64,000 nt of DNA from Streptomyces sp. WP-1 (GTDB lineage: Bacteria > Actinomycetota > Actinomycetes > Streptomycetales > Streptomycetaceae): the NCBI RefSeq assembly GCF_030450125.1, contig NZ_CP123923.1, forward strand, positions 2,294,001 to 2,358,000. Reading direction: 5' to 3'. This document shows, one piece after another, positions 8,126 through 16,255 of the stretch. Position 1 is the first letter of the stretch. Every line of letters starts with the position of its first letter. The position numbers were made by a program, and so were the translations under genes. The notes under the pieces were generated by a model. That model was not told the origin of the DNA. It did not search any database and worked only from the letters and a program-made list of their open reading frames with translations.

Positions 8126-8944
8126 CTACAGCACATCGCGCAGCCCCCGGTCCCGGATCATGAGCGCGGCCCGTTTGCCGGGCAGGTCGACCTCGGCCGC
8201 GTACCGGAACCCGGCGCCGAGGAACGCGGCGAGCGAGGGTGTGTTGCGGTGATCGGGTTCGGCCACGACGCGGGCGCAGGCGGGGCGCCGGTCGAGGACG
8301 AGGTCGGCCACGGCCCGCAGCAGCGCGGAGCCGAGCCCCCGGCCGCGGTCGCCGGCGGCGCCGAGGAGGAGGTGGATGCCGGTGTCGTGGGGCAGGACCG
8401 GGCAGTGCAGGGCCAGCGGGTCCAGGTCGGCGCGGTAGATCTCCCAGTAGCTCATCGGGGTGCCGTCCAGCACGCCGAGGCAGGGCACGCTCCGTCCGTC
8501 GCCGTCGAGTTGAGCGCGCAGATGGTCCGCCGTGCGGTGGCGGGGTCCGGCCAGTTCCCAGAATTCGGCGACGGCGGGGTCGTTCATCCAGGCGTGCACG
8601 AGGGGGAGGTCGCGGTCGAGGCGGACGGGGATCAGCTGGAAGGTGCCGACGGGGGTCGGCACCGGTTCCCAGGAGGCGTGGAGGCCGTCGAGGAGGTCGC
8701 CGGTGAAGTCGCCGATGTCGTCGGTGAAGTCGACGGTGCCGTCGCTGAACTCGACGGTGCCGTCGCTGAACTCGACGGTGCTGTCGCTGAACTCGACGGT
8801 GACATCGGTGAAGTCGACGGTGTCATCGGCGAACGCGACGGTCCCGTCGGTGAATTCGACGGTCCGGTCGGCGAAATCGACGGTGTCGTCGGTGAAGAGG
8901 TCCAGGAACTCGGTGGGGGCGGTGCGCACATCGGTGGGCGGCAC
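8126..8944 (-). CDS. GNAT acyltransferase of a siderophore locus, with heptad-repeat tail
   Basis: A 272-residue protein in two parts. Residues about 90-272 are a GNAT domain of the siderophore type (AlcB/IucB/RhbD-like): Trp-Met-Asn-Asp-Pro-Ala-Val near residue 130 and the acetyl-CoA loop Gly-Asp-Arg-Gly-Arg-Gly-Leu-Gly-Ser. Family members acylate the amine or hydroxylamine precursor of NIS siderophores. Residues 19-81 are nine consecutive seven-residue repeats of the form Asp-x-Thr-Val-Glu/Asp-Phe-Ser/Thr, acidic and without a known domain. The GTG start at 8944 follows AGAGGAA. It is the last gene of a three-gene minus-strand set, 31 bases after the synthetase gene, and is almost certainly translated from the same mRNA. 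The acyl donor is unknown. Confidence 0.85.
   Translation of the reverse strand: MPPTDVRTAPTEFLDLFTDDTVDFADRTVEFTDGTVAFADDTVDFTDVTVEFSDSTVEFSDGTVEFSDGTVDFTDDIGDFTGDLLDGLHASWEPVPTPVGTFQLIPVRLDRDLPLVHAWMNDPAVAEFWELAGPRHRTADHLRAQLDGDGRSVPCLGVLDGTPMSYWEIYRADLDPLALHCPVLPHDTGIHLLLGAAGDRGRGLGSALLRAVADLVLDRRPACARVVAEPDHRNTPSLAAFLGAGFRYAAEVDLPGKRAALMIRDRGLRDVL
8702..8890 (-). repeat. Nine-unit in-frame 21-bp tandem repeat
   Basis: 189 bases made of nine 21-bp units, each encoding Asp-x-Thr-Val-[Asp/Glu]-Phe-[Ala/Thr/Ser]. The middle units around 8745-8800 are almost identical at DNA level, while the outer units have drifted. Unit number could therefore change by slippage without shifting the frame of the acyltransferase gene. 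Confidence 0.95.
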
Positions 8945-8975
8945 GGCGGGTTCCTCTCTGCTCTGCCCAAGGGCC

Positions 8976-10898
8976 TTACGGGTGCAGGGGGTTGGCGATG
9001 GTGACGTACACGGACTGGGTGTCGACCGGGCCGACGAGTTCGTCGAGGCCGTGCAGCCGGGTCAGCAGGTTGGCCTTGCAGCGCAGGGCGGGTGAGTCGA
9101 GCAGCCGGGCGGGCAGGGGGGTGCGCAGGGCCGCGGGGCCGGTGGCGAGGCCGGTGAGGAAGCGGCGGAAGGCGGCGAGCAGCAGGCGTTCGTCGGCGAG
9201 GTGCTGGGAGCCGAGGGCGCCGATCAGGCCGAGGACGTTGTTGACGGCGAGGTAGTAGGCGAAGCGTTCGTCGGTGACGTCGTCGGGGACGAAGGTGTCG
9301 CTGTGCGCGCCGATGCCGGGCAGCCGGGCGTCGAGTTCGGCGCGGCGGGTGGCGCGGAAGTAGTAGCCCTGGTTGTCGCGGTAGCGGCCGCCGGTGGGCC
9401 AGCCGTCGCGGTCGAGCAGGACGAGGGTGTTCTGCTGGTGCGCTTCGAGGGCGATGCCGGCCTCGGCGTCCAGCCAGAGAACGGGGCGCACGACCTGCTC
9501 CAGGTAGCGCAGGAACCACTCCGTGGCGACGGCGGCGACGGGACGGCCGGTGCGGGCGGCGAGCCGGGCGACGAGCAGCGCGAGCCGGGAGCGCATGGGC
9601 GGGAGGCGATCGGTGCCCGTCTCTGAGGCGGGGGCGGTGCCGGGGCCGAAGGCGGAGGCTTCGGTGAGCGGTCGGGGCGAGATCAGTCCCGCGAGGCAGC
9701 CGGCGTCGTCGGCGGGGGTGAAGGGGTTGTGCCGGATCATCACGTCGAGTCCGGGCACCGGCCGCCCGTCCGGGTCGTCCACGGCGAGCCAGGCCGGGTC
9801 GCGCACGATGTCGAAGCCGGGGTGGGCGGCCTGCCACTGCTTGAACAGGCCCGCGCGCAGCAGCCGGTGCACCTCGACCCCGCGCCGCAGCTCCTTGCGC
9901 AGGTTCTCCCGGCGGGAGTTGGTGATGCGCAGGCCCAGCGACAGCTTGAGCATCGCGGGGGCGCCGGAACGGTAGACGGTGCGCACGGAGGAGGTGGGGT
10001 GCCAGGCGGGGCCGCCCGGCCCGAGGTCCCTGAGGAGTCCCGCGTCGAGCAGTGCGGCGACGGGGGCGCGGTGTCGTACCTCGCGGGCCTGCCAGGGGTG
10101 CAGCGGGAGGGCGGTGTATCCGTCGGGCAGGGGCAGGGTGGTGGCCGCCAGATGCCGGGTGAGGTGGTCGGCGGGGACGAGGCGGCCGCGCTCGGTCCAG
10201 GCGGAGTCGGTGGCGAGCAGACGGGGGGCCACGGCGAACCAGTGCAGCGGGAAGGAGCCGCGCGACTCCGGTGAGTAGAGGGCGGCTTCGGTCTCGGTCA
10301 GGCCCTCGCGGCTCTTGGGGGTGGGGTGCAGGGGGTGGCCGAGGAGGAGGGCCTGTTCGGCTGCGAGGAAGAGGTCGGGGCCGTCGGCGGGGCGGGCGCG
10401 CCGGTCGCGGATGAAGACGGCGGTACGACGCAGGGAGTCGGCGACCCGGGCCGCGAGGTCGCCGTCGTCACCGCCCGTGCTCTCCCTGGTGAGCAGCGCC
10501 GCGAGGGTGACGGCGTCGACGGGCGGGGCGGTCTCGGGCGCGTCGGCGAACCGGGGCGCTCCGAAGCGGTGCCAGCCGGCCGGGGACCAGTACCGGACCG
10601 GGGCGAGCAGGCAGGTGCCGGTGGCGGGCAGCACGATGCGCAGGGTGCCGGTCGCCGGGGCGCGCAGGCCGGTCTCCCGCACCCAGCAGCGCAGCAGGTT
10701 CTCCACGGCGGCGGCCCGCGCCGCGGCCGAGGCGTCGGGATCGTCCAGCGGCTCCGCGCCGGGCTCGGTCCACCGGCCCGGGTCCACGACCCGCCGGCGC
10801 TGCTGCGGAACCGCCTCGACGAAGGGGGCGCCGGCCCCGGGCGCCCCGTGCTCGTCGGGACCGCCGAGGGGGCCGTCGGGTGTGGGGGTGGCGTTCAA
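8976..10898 (-). CDS. IucA/IucC-family NIS siderophore synthetase
   Basis: A 640-residue synthetase that joins a carboxylic acid such as citrate to an amine or alcohol with ATP, outside any peptide synthetase. Visible family features are the His-Pro-Trp-Gln motif, His-Pro-Thr-Ser-Ser-Val-Arg-Thr, the nucleotide-binding stretch Lys-Leu-Ser-Leu-Gly-Leu-Arg-Ile-Thr-Asn, and Glu-Ala-His-Gln-Gln-Asn in the C-terminal FhuF-like part. The TTG at 10898 is chosen because GAGGAG lies 5 bases upstream; the longer frame to 11474 is Arg/Pro-rich filler. The order aminotransferase, synthetase, acyltransferase corresponds, as I recall, to S. coelicolor SCO5799-SCO5801, a siderophore locus without an assigned product. 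No iron-box sequence was found upstream. Confidence 0.92.
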   Translation of the reverse strand: MNATPTPDGPLGGPDEHGAPGAGAPFVEAVPQQRRRVVDPGRWTEPGAEPLDDPDASAAARAAAVENLLRCWVRETGLRAPATGTLRIVLPATGTCLLAPVRYWSPAGWHRFGAPRFADAPETAPPVDAVTLAALLTRESTGGDDGDLAARVADSLRRTAVFIRDRRARPADGPDLFLAAEQALLLGHPLHPTPKSREGLTETEAALYSPESRGSFPLHWFAVAPRLLATDSAWTERGRLVPADHLTRHLAATTLPLPDGYTALPLHPWQAREVRHRAPVAALLDAGLLRDLGPGGPAWHPTSSVRTVYRSGAPAMLKLSLGLRITNSRRENLRKELRRGVEVHRLLRAGLFKQWQAAHPGFDIVRDPAWLAVDDPDGRPVPGLDVMIRHNPFTPADDAGCLAGLISPRPLTEASAFGPGTAPASETGTDRLPPMRSRLALLVARLAARTGRPVAAVATEWFLRYLEQVVRPVLWLDAEAGIALEAHQQNTLVLLDRDGWPTGGRYRDNQGYYFRATRRAELDARLPGIGAHSDTFVPDDVTDERFAYYLAVNNVLGLIGALGSQHLADERLLLAAFRRFLTGLATGPAALRTPLPARLLDSPALRCKANLLTRLHGLDELVGPVDTQSVYVTIANPLHP

Positions 10899-11251
10899 GA
10901 CGGCTCCTCGGGAGGTGTGCGGGGCCGGGCGGCGGGCCCGGTTCGGCGGTGTCGGGGAGGGCGGCTGCGCTGGCGGAGAGGGGTCTTCGTGTCGGCCCCC
11001 GTCCCGTCCCCGGGCCTCGGCAGCGGGGCTGAGGGGAGGGGGCGGGGCGGGTACGACGGGCAGACGGGAGGGGCGGGTACGGCGGGGCGGCGTGGGCCGG
11101 TGCCCGTGCGGTGGCTGGAGGCGGTCGCTGTGCGCGGGAGGCGGCTCGGGGTCGTCGGCGGTCTCGGGACGGTCGCGCGGGCCGACCGGGCGGGGCGGGC
11201 GGGGCGACCGGGCGGGGCGGGCGGGGCGACCGGATGCGGCAGCCCCGCCGG
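10899..11251. other. Intergenic region with 22-bp G-rich repeats
   Basis: A 353-base gap lies between the aminotransferase and synthetase genes. It is unusually long for co-directional genes of one pathway. It contains two exact 22-bp tandem units at 11184-11205 and 11206-11227, built from GGGCGGGG blocks on the plus strand (C-rich in the mRNA sense), plus scattered similar tracts from 11030 to 11110. No gene, hairpin terminator or operator was recognised. Confidence 0.7.
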
Positions 11252-12922
11252 TCAGTCCAGGTCCGTGCCCGCGCCCATGCTCGGGCCCGGGTCCTGTTCG
11301 CGTGCCCCGTGGGGGCCGTGCCTCTCGTCGGCCCGGGCCACCGCCGCCACCGCGTCCGTCAGCCGGTCCAGTACGGCCGCCGTCTGCTCGTCGCTGATCG
11401 TCAGCGGCGGCAGCAGCCGGACCACCGAGGAGTGCCGTCCGCCGAGCTCCACGATGAGCCCCCGTCGCAGGCACTCGCGCTGGACGGCGGCGGCGAGCCG
11501 GGGAGCGGCCGGACGGGGTGCGGCGGGAGGGGGCGCGGTGTCGAAGTCGTCGGCGCCGGGTCGCCTCGCGAAGGGCGCGGCGCCGGGGTCGTGAGCCGGG
11601 CGTTCCCGGCCGGGACGCATGGCATCCGGGTCGTGAGCCGAGCGTGCCCGGCCGCAGGGCATGGCGTCCGGGCCGTAGGCCGCGCGCTCCCCGCCGGAGG
11701 ACGCGGCGTCAAAGCCGTCGGACTCCGCCACATCCCAGGCCGCGGACCCGTCCCAGACCGCCGACTCCCCCGTCGCCCCCTCCGGTTCCACCAGCTCCAC
11801 CCCGATCATCAGCCCGCGCCCCCGCACCTCCCCCACGCACGCCAACCCGCCGATGTCCGCCCGCAGTTGCTCCATCACCCGGGCGCCGAGCCGCCCCGCG
11901 CGCTCCGCCAGCCCGTTCTCCCGGACGTACGCCAGCGTCGCCGTGCCCGCGGCCATCGCGAGCTGGTTGCCGCGGAACGTGCCCGCGTGGGCGCCCGGTT
12001 GCCAGACATCGAGGTCGTCTCGGTAGACGATGACAGCCAGCGGGAGGCTGCCGCCGATGGCCTTGGAGAGGACCATGACATCGGGGGTGACGCCGCTGTG
12101 GTCGACGGCCCAGAAGGCGCCCGTGCGGCCGACGCCGGTCTGCACCTCGTCGGCGATCAGCGGGATCCCGCGGTCCGCGGTGAGACGGCGCATCCGGCGC
12201 AGCCAGCCGTCCGGGGACGGGAGCACCCCGCCCTCACCCTGCACCGGTTCGAGGATCATCCCGGCGGGCAGCGGCACCCCGGACTTGGGGTCGTCGAGCA
12301 GCGACTCGGTCCAGCGGGCGCCGAGTTCGGCGCCGTACGGGCCGCCGACGCCGAAGGGGCAGCGGTAGTCCTGCGGATAGGGAAGGCGGGTGGCCTGGAC
12401 CTCGGGCGCGCCCCCGGAGACGGCCAGCGCGCCCGCCGTCATGCCGTGGTAGGCGCCGGTGAAGGCGAGGACACCGGTACGGCCGGTCGCGGTCCGGACC
12501 AGTTTGAGCGCGGCCTCGACGGCGTCCGTCCCGGCCGGTCCGCAGAACTGCACCCGCGCCCGCCCGGCGAGGCCCGGCGGAAGGGTGCGGAACAGCTCGG
12601 TGATGAACGCGTCCTTGACCGGGGTCGCGAGATCGAGGACCGACAACGGGGCCCCGGAGTCCAGGACTTGGCGCACGGCCGCCAGGACCACCGGATGGTT
12701 GTGGCCGAGCGCGAGCGTGCCCGCGCCGGAGAGGCAGTCCAGATAGCGGCGGCCGTCCGCGCCCTCGATGGTCAGCCCGCGCGCCCGCACGGGCACGATG
12801 GGCAGGGCCCGCGCGTAGGTGCGCGCCGAGGACTCGCGCGCCGACTGGCGCCGCAGGATCCCCTCGTGCACGGCGCCGGCCGGCCCGTGCGCTTCTTCCG
12901 CCAACGACTCGGTCACGGCCAC
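11252..12922 (-). CDS. Class III aminotransferase (diaminobutyrate type) of the siderophore locus
   Basis: A 556-residue PLP enzyme. The Schiff-base lysine is Lys287 in Val-Leu-Ser-Lys-Ala-Ile-Gly-Gly, with upstream Gly-Pro-Ala-Gly-Thr-Asp-Ala (about 128-134), Ala-Tyr-His-Gly-Met-Thr and Ala-Asp-Glu-Val-Gln-Thr-Gly-Val-Gly-Arg. These resemble 2,4-diaminobutyrate:2-oxoglutarate aminotransferases such as RhbA, which supply the diamine for citrate siderophores. Residues about 381-475 are an unusual low-complexity insertion rich in Ala/Pro/Asp/Arg, placed between two conserved C-terminal blocks. The family is normally about 430-460 residues, so the insertion explains the excess length. GTG 12922 follows GGGAGGA; GTG 12916 is also possible. 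It is the first gene of the locus, so its upstream region should hold the promoter. Confidence 0.88.
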   Translation of the reverse strand: MAVTESLAEEAHGPAGAVHEGILRRQSARESSARTYARALPIVPVRARGLTIEGADGRRYLDCLSGAGTLALGHNHPVVLAAVRQVLDSGAPLSVLDLATPVKDAFITELFRTLPPGLAGRARVQFCGPAGTDAVEAALKLVRTATGRTGVLAFTGAYHGMTAGALAVSGGAPEVQATRLPYPQDYRCPFGVGGPYGAELGARWTESLLDDPKSGVPLPAGMILEPVQGEGGVLPSPDGWLRRMRRLTADRGIPLIADEVQTGVGRTGAFWAVDHSGVTPDVMVLSKAIGGSLPLAVIVYRDDLDVWQPGAHAGTFRGNQLAMAAGTATLAYVRENGLAERAGRLGARVMEQLRADIGGLACVGEVRGRGLMIGVELVEPEGATGESAVWDGSAAWDVAESDGFDAASSGGERAAYGPDAMPCGRARSAHDPDAMRPGRERPAHDPGAAPFARRPGADDFDTAPPPAAPRPAAPRLAAAVQRECLRRGLIVELGGRHSSVVRLLPPLTISDEQTAAVLDRLTDAVAAVARADERHGPHGAREQDPGPSMGAGTDLD

Positions 12923-13227
12923 GGCTGGCTGTCCTCCCGCTGTAAACAGGCGAGTTGATCCACGGGGACCAAGGACAGTCAGCGGGCCCCCCGCCGCCTA
13001 CAACCGCTCACCGGGCGCCGGGGTCACGGCCTCGCCCCGGATCGATGTGCCGTCCGCGCGCCGCTCGTAGCGAAACCGTTGCCGTACCGGCAAAAGCCGA
13101 GGCCGCCGAGCGCATAGGGTGTGATGCCGTTCCGAAAGGTCATGCCACCGGCCGAACTCTCTTCGAGGGGGCCGCCGGTGTCCTGGCCGAGCGCCGAAGT
13201 TCCGTCACCACACGGGGAGTCACGAGC
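12923..13227. other. Divergent promoter region, siderophore locus and protease
   Basis: 305 bases separate the aminotransferase start from the protease start on the opposite strand. It should contain both promoters. I looked for an IdeR/DmdR-type iron box (TTAGGTTAGGCTMACCTAA-like) and found none. No other repeat or operator stands out. Confidence 0.55.
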
Positions 13228-14457
13228 ATGCGATCCATACGGCCGTCGTCCACCGACCGGCGAGGAAGGGGCATCCGCACCCGCCGCGCCTCGACCTCGC
13301 TGGCGGCGGTCGCCCTCGCCTCGGCACTGGCGCTGACCGCCACCGCCTGCGACGGCGACGGCCAGGCCGACGGCAACCCGTCCGCCTCCGCCGCGGCGGC
13401 CGGCACCGGCGACGGAAAGATCAGGATCCCGGACGATGTGCGCCAGAAGCTCAAGGAGCACGGGATCGACGTCGACAAGTGGAAGAACGGCGCCTGGAAG
13501 GACTGGAACCGCAAGGACTGGCTGCGCCAGGCCAACGATTTCATCAACCCGATCATCAAGGGCCTGTGGGACCCGGACCGGATGCGGCACGCGAACGACC
13601 CGGACAAGGGCGTCGACGACAACGACATCTCGGGCGACCAGGGCGTGACCGATCCGACGCCGCAGCCGGTGAAGGCGCGGCAGGTCGCGGCGCCGTACCA
13701 CGCCAACGCGGCCACCTCGGGCAAGGTGTTCTTCGACTCCCCCGAGGGCCACATGGTCTGCTCGGGCACGGTCGTGGAGGACCCCGCGCACCCGGGCAAG
13801 TCCAACCTGGTGTGGACGGCGGGCCACTGCGTGCACGCCGGCAAGAGCGGCGGCTGGTACCGCAACCTCGCCTTCGTGCCGTCGTACAACAACGCGGCCC
13901 AGTCGGTCGATCGGCTCCAGCACGCCTCCCGGGAGCAGATCGCGCCGTACGGCGTCTGGTGGGCGGACGCGGCGCAGACCTCCCAGCAGTGGATCGACAA
14001 GGGCGGTGAGACCGGCGGTGACGGGGCGCCGTACGACTTCGCGGTCATCCATGTGACGCCGGAGCAGGGCAGCGGGGGCAGGTCGCTGGAGGAGACGGTC
14101 GGCGGGGCGTTGCCGGTGGACTTCGACGCGCCCGCCGTGCCGAAGGTGCGGGACATGACGGCCTCGGGCTACCCGGCGGCGCCGCCGTACGACGGTCAGC
14201 TGCTCTACCAGTGCGAGGACAGGCCGGGCCGGCTGTCGATGGACCAGGCCGCCCCGACGATGTACCGCATCGGCTGCACCATGACCGGTGGCGCATCCGG
14301 CGGCGGCTGGGTGGAGACCGGCCCGGACGGCAAGCCCGCGCTGGTGTCCAACACCTCGATCGGCCCGGTGACGTCCGGCTGGCTGGCGGGCCCCCGCCTC
14401 GGTGATGTGGCGAAGGGCGTGTACAGGTCGGTCAGCGACAAGTTCGCCGGGCGGTGA
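13228..14457 (+). CDS. Secreted trypsin-like serine protease, probable lipoprotein
   Basis: A 409-residue exported protein. A twin-arginine-rich N-terminus and hydrophobic core (about 22-40) end in Thr-Ala-Thr-Ala-Cys41, a lipobox-like site, so the mature protein is probably membrane-anchored outside the cell. A linker of roughly 100 residues rich in Trp/Lys/Asp follows. The chymotrypsin-fold catalytic residues are His200 in Thr-Ala-Gly-His-Cys, Asp270 in Tyr-Asp-Phe-Ala-Val-Ile, and Ser357 in Gly-Gly-Ala-Ser-Gly-Gly. The ATG at 13228 is preceded by GGGGAG; longer frames upstream are not supported. The protein substrate is unknown. It is divergent from the siderophore locus, and a shared terminator with hflX follows. 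Confidence 0.88.
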   Translation: MRSIRPSSTDRRGRGIRTRRASTSLAAVALASALALTATACDGDGQADGNPSASAAAAGTGDGKIRIPDDVRQKLKEHGIDVDKWKNGAWKDWNRKDWLRQANDFINPIIKGLWDPDRMRHANDPDKGVDDNDISGDQGVTDPTPQPVKARQVAAPYHANAATSGKVFFDSPEGHMVCSGTVVEDPAHPGKSNLVWTAGHCVHAGKSGGWYRNLAFVPSYNNAAQSVDRLQHASREQIAPYGVWWADAAQTSQQWIDKGGETGGDGAPYDFAVIHVTPEQGSGGRSLEETVGGALPVDFDAPAVPKVRDMTASGYPAAPPYDGQLLYQCEDRPGRLSMDQAAPTMYRIGCTMTGGASGGGWVETGPDGKPALVSNTSIGPVTSGWLAGPRLGDVAKGVYRSVSDKFAGR

Positions 14458-14494
14458 GCTTGTAGCGCCGCCGTACGACCGTAGGACCGTACGA

Positions 14495-14532
14495 CGAAGG
14501 CCCGCCGCCCCCGAGGGGGTGGCGGGCCTTCG
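14495..14532. terminator. Bidirectional terminator between the protease gene and hflX
   Basis: A long hairpin with arms starting CGAAGGCCCGCC at 14495 and ending GGCGGGCCTTCG at 14532, with one small internal mismatch and a short loop near 14513. It lies between convergent stop codons. Confidence 0.85.
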
Positions 14533-14544
14533 TGCTGCCGTGGG

Positions 14545-16035
14545 TCAGGCCGCGGAGACCGGCGTGTACGGCGCCAGGTCCGCCGCCAGTTCCTCGTGCA
14601 CCCGGACCTTGAGCAGGGTGCCCTCCGCGGTGTGCTCCTCGGAGATCACCTCGCCCTCGGTGTGGGCGCGCGCGACCAGCTTGCCGTGGGTGTACGGCAC
14701 CAGCGCCTCGACCTCGACCTCGGGGCGCGGCAGCTCCTCGTCGATGAGCGCGAGCAGCTCGGCGATGCCCTGGCCGGTGCGGGCCGAGACCGCGATGGAC
14801 CGCTTCTCGACGCGCAGCAGCCGCTGGAGGACCAGCGGGTCGGCCGCGTCCGCCTTGTTGATCACGACGATCTCGGGCACGCCGGTGGCGCCGACGTCCC
14901 GGATGACCTCGCGCACGGCGGCGAGCTGCTCCTCGGGGACCGGGTGCGAGCCGTCCACCACATGCAGGATCAGGTCGGAGTCGCCGACCTCCTCCATGGT
15001 GGAGCGGAACGCCTCGACCAGGTGGTGGGGCAGGTGCCGGACGAAGCCGACGGTGTCCGCCAGGGTGTACAGCCGGCCGCTCGGGGTCTCCGCGCGGCGC
15101 ACGGTCGGGTCCAGGGTCGCGAACAGCGCGTTCTCGACCAGGACGCCCGCGCCGGTGAGCCGGTTGAGCAGGGAGGATTTGCCGGCGTTGGTGTAACCGG
15201 CGATGGCGACGGAGGGCACCTTGTTGCGCCGGCGCTCCTGGCGCTTGATCTCGCGGCCGGTCTTCATGTCCGCGATCTCCCGGCGCATCTTCGCCATCTT
15301 CTCGCGGATGCGGCGCCGGTCCGTCTCGATCTTGGTCTCACCGGGGCCACGCGTGGCGAGGCCGCCGCGACCGCCGCCCATCTGCCGGGACAGCGACTGG
15401 CCCCAGCCGCGCAGCCTCGGCAGCATGTACTGCATCTGGGCGAGCGCGACCTGCGCCTTGCCCTCCCGGGACTTGGCGTGCTGGGCGAAGATGTCCAGGA
15501 TCAGGGCGGTGCGGTCGATGACCTTGACCTTGACGACGTCCTCCAGCTGGATCAGCTGGCCCGGACTCAGTTCACCATCGCAGATGACGGTGTCCGCGCC
15601 CGTCTCCAGGACGATGTCGCGCAGCTCCAGGGCCTTGCCGGAGCCGATGTAGGTGGCCGCGTCGGGCTTGTCGCGGCGCTGGATGACGCCGTCGAGCACG
15701 AGGGCGCCCGCCGTCTCCGCGAGGGCGGCCAGCTCCGCGAGGGAGTTGTCGGCGTCCTGCGCGGTACCGGTGGTCCACACGCCGACGAGCACGACCCGCT
15801 CCAGGCGGAGCTGGCGGTACTCGACCTCGGTGACGTCCTCCAGCTCGGTGGACAGACCCACCACGCGGCGCAGGGCCGCGCGCTCGGAGCGGTCGAACTG
15901 GTCGCCGTCCCGCTCTCCGTCGATCTCGTGGCTCCAGGCGACGTCCTCTTCCATCAGGGCATCGGCCCGAAGACCCTCGGGGTAGGCGTGCGCCGTGCGC
16001 TTGGCGTCCTGGGAAGGGGAAGAAGAGGAGGTCAT
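14545..16035 (-). CDS. hflX: Ribosome-associated GTPase HflX
   Basis: A 496-residue HflX. The N-terminal HflX domain includes Tyr-Ile-Gly-Ser-Gly-Lys, Cys-Asp-Gly-Glu-Leu-Ser-Pro and the glycine-rich Gly-Gly-Gly-Arg-Gly-Gly. The GTPase domain follows with G1 Gly-Tyr-Thr-Asn-Ala-Gly-Lys-Ser, G3 Asp-Thr-Val-Gly-Phe and G4 Asn-Lys-Ala-Asp. HflX splits stalled or stressed 70S ribosomes. The ATG at 16035 follows AAGGAT with good spacing, and the preceding 45 codons of the open frame look non-coding. It is monocistronic by layout, with a terminator downstream and a 220-base gap upstream. Confidence 0.96.
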   Translation of the reverse strand: MTSSSSPSQDAKRTAHAYPEGLRADALMEEDVAWSHEIDGERDGDQFDRSERAALRRVVGLSTELEDVTEVEYRQLRLERVVLVGVWTTGTAQDADNSLAELAALAETAGALVLDGVIQRRDKPDAATYIGSGKALELRDIVLETGADTVICDGELSPGQLIQLEDVVKVKVIDRTALILDIFAQHAKSREGKAQVALAQMQYMLPRLRGWGQSLSRQMGGGRGGLATRGPGETKIETDRRRIREKMAKMRREIADMKTGREIKRQERRRNKVPSVAIAGYTNAGKSSLLNRLTGAGVLVENALFATLDPTVRRAETPSGRLYTLADTVGFVRHLPHHLVEAFRSTMEEVGDSDLILHVVDGSHPVPEEQLAAVREVIRDVGATGVPEIVVINKADAADPLVLQRLLRVEKRSIAVSARTGQGIAELLALIDEELPRPEVEVEALVPYTHGKLVARAHTEGEVISEEHTAEGTLLKVRVHEELAADLAPYTPVSAA

Positions 16036-16255
16036 TGGATCCTTACGTCGATGGGAGTGCCGTGACGGCGTCGGTACGGCGGCCCGGCCGGGCCGCTCGT
16101 CATGGTCAACGCTCGGGTACCCCGGGAGATTCCCGTGTCCCGCGCGGCGCCGACCCGAAGATGGTCGCACGAGGCGGCGCGTCGCGTCACCGTGTTATCG
16201 CGGGGCCGCGGGGGCGCCGCCGCCCCGGTTTCCCGGGGCCGGGGCGCCGTCCGGC

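Noticed and set aside
12923..13227. Iron-box operator for the siderophore locus
   Set aside because: No sequence close to the DmdR/IdeR consensus was found in this gap or in 10,899-11,251.
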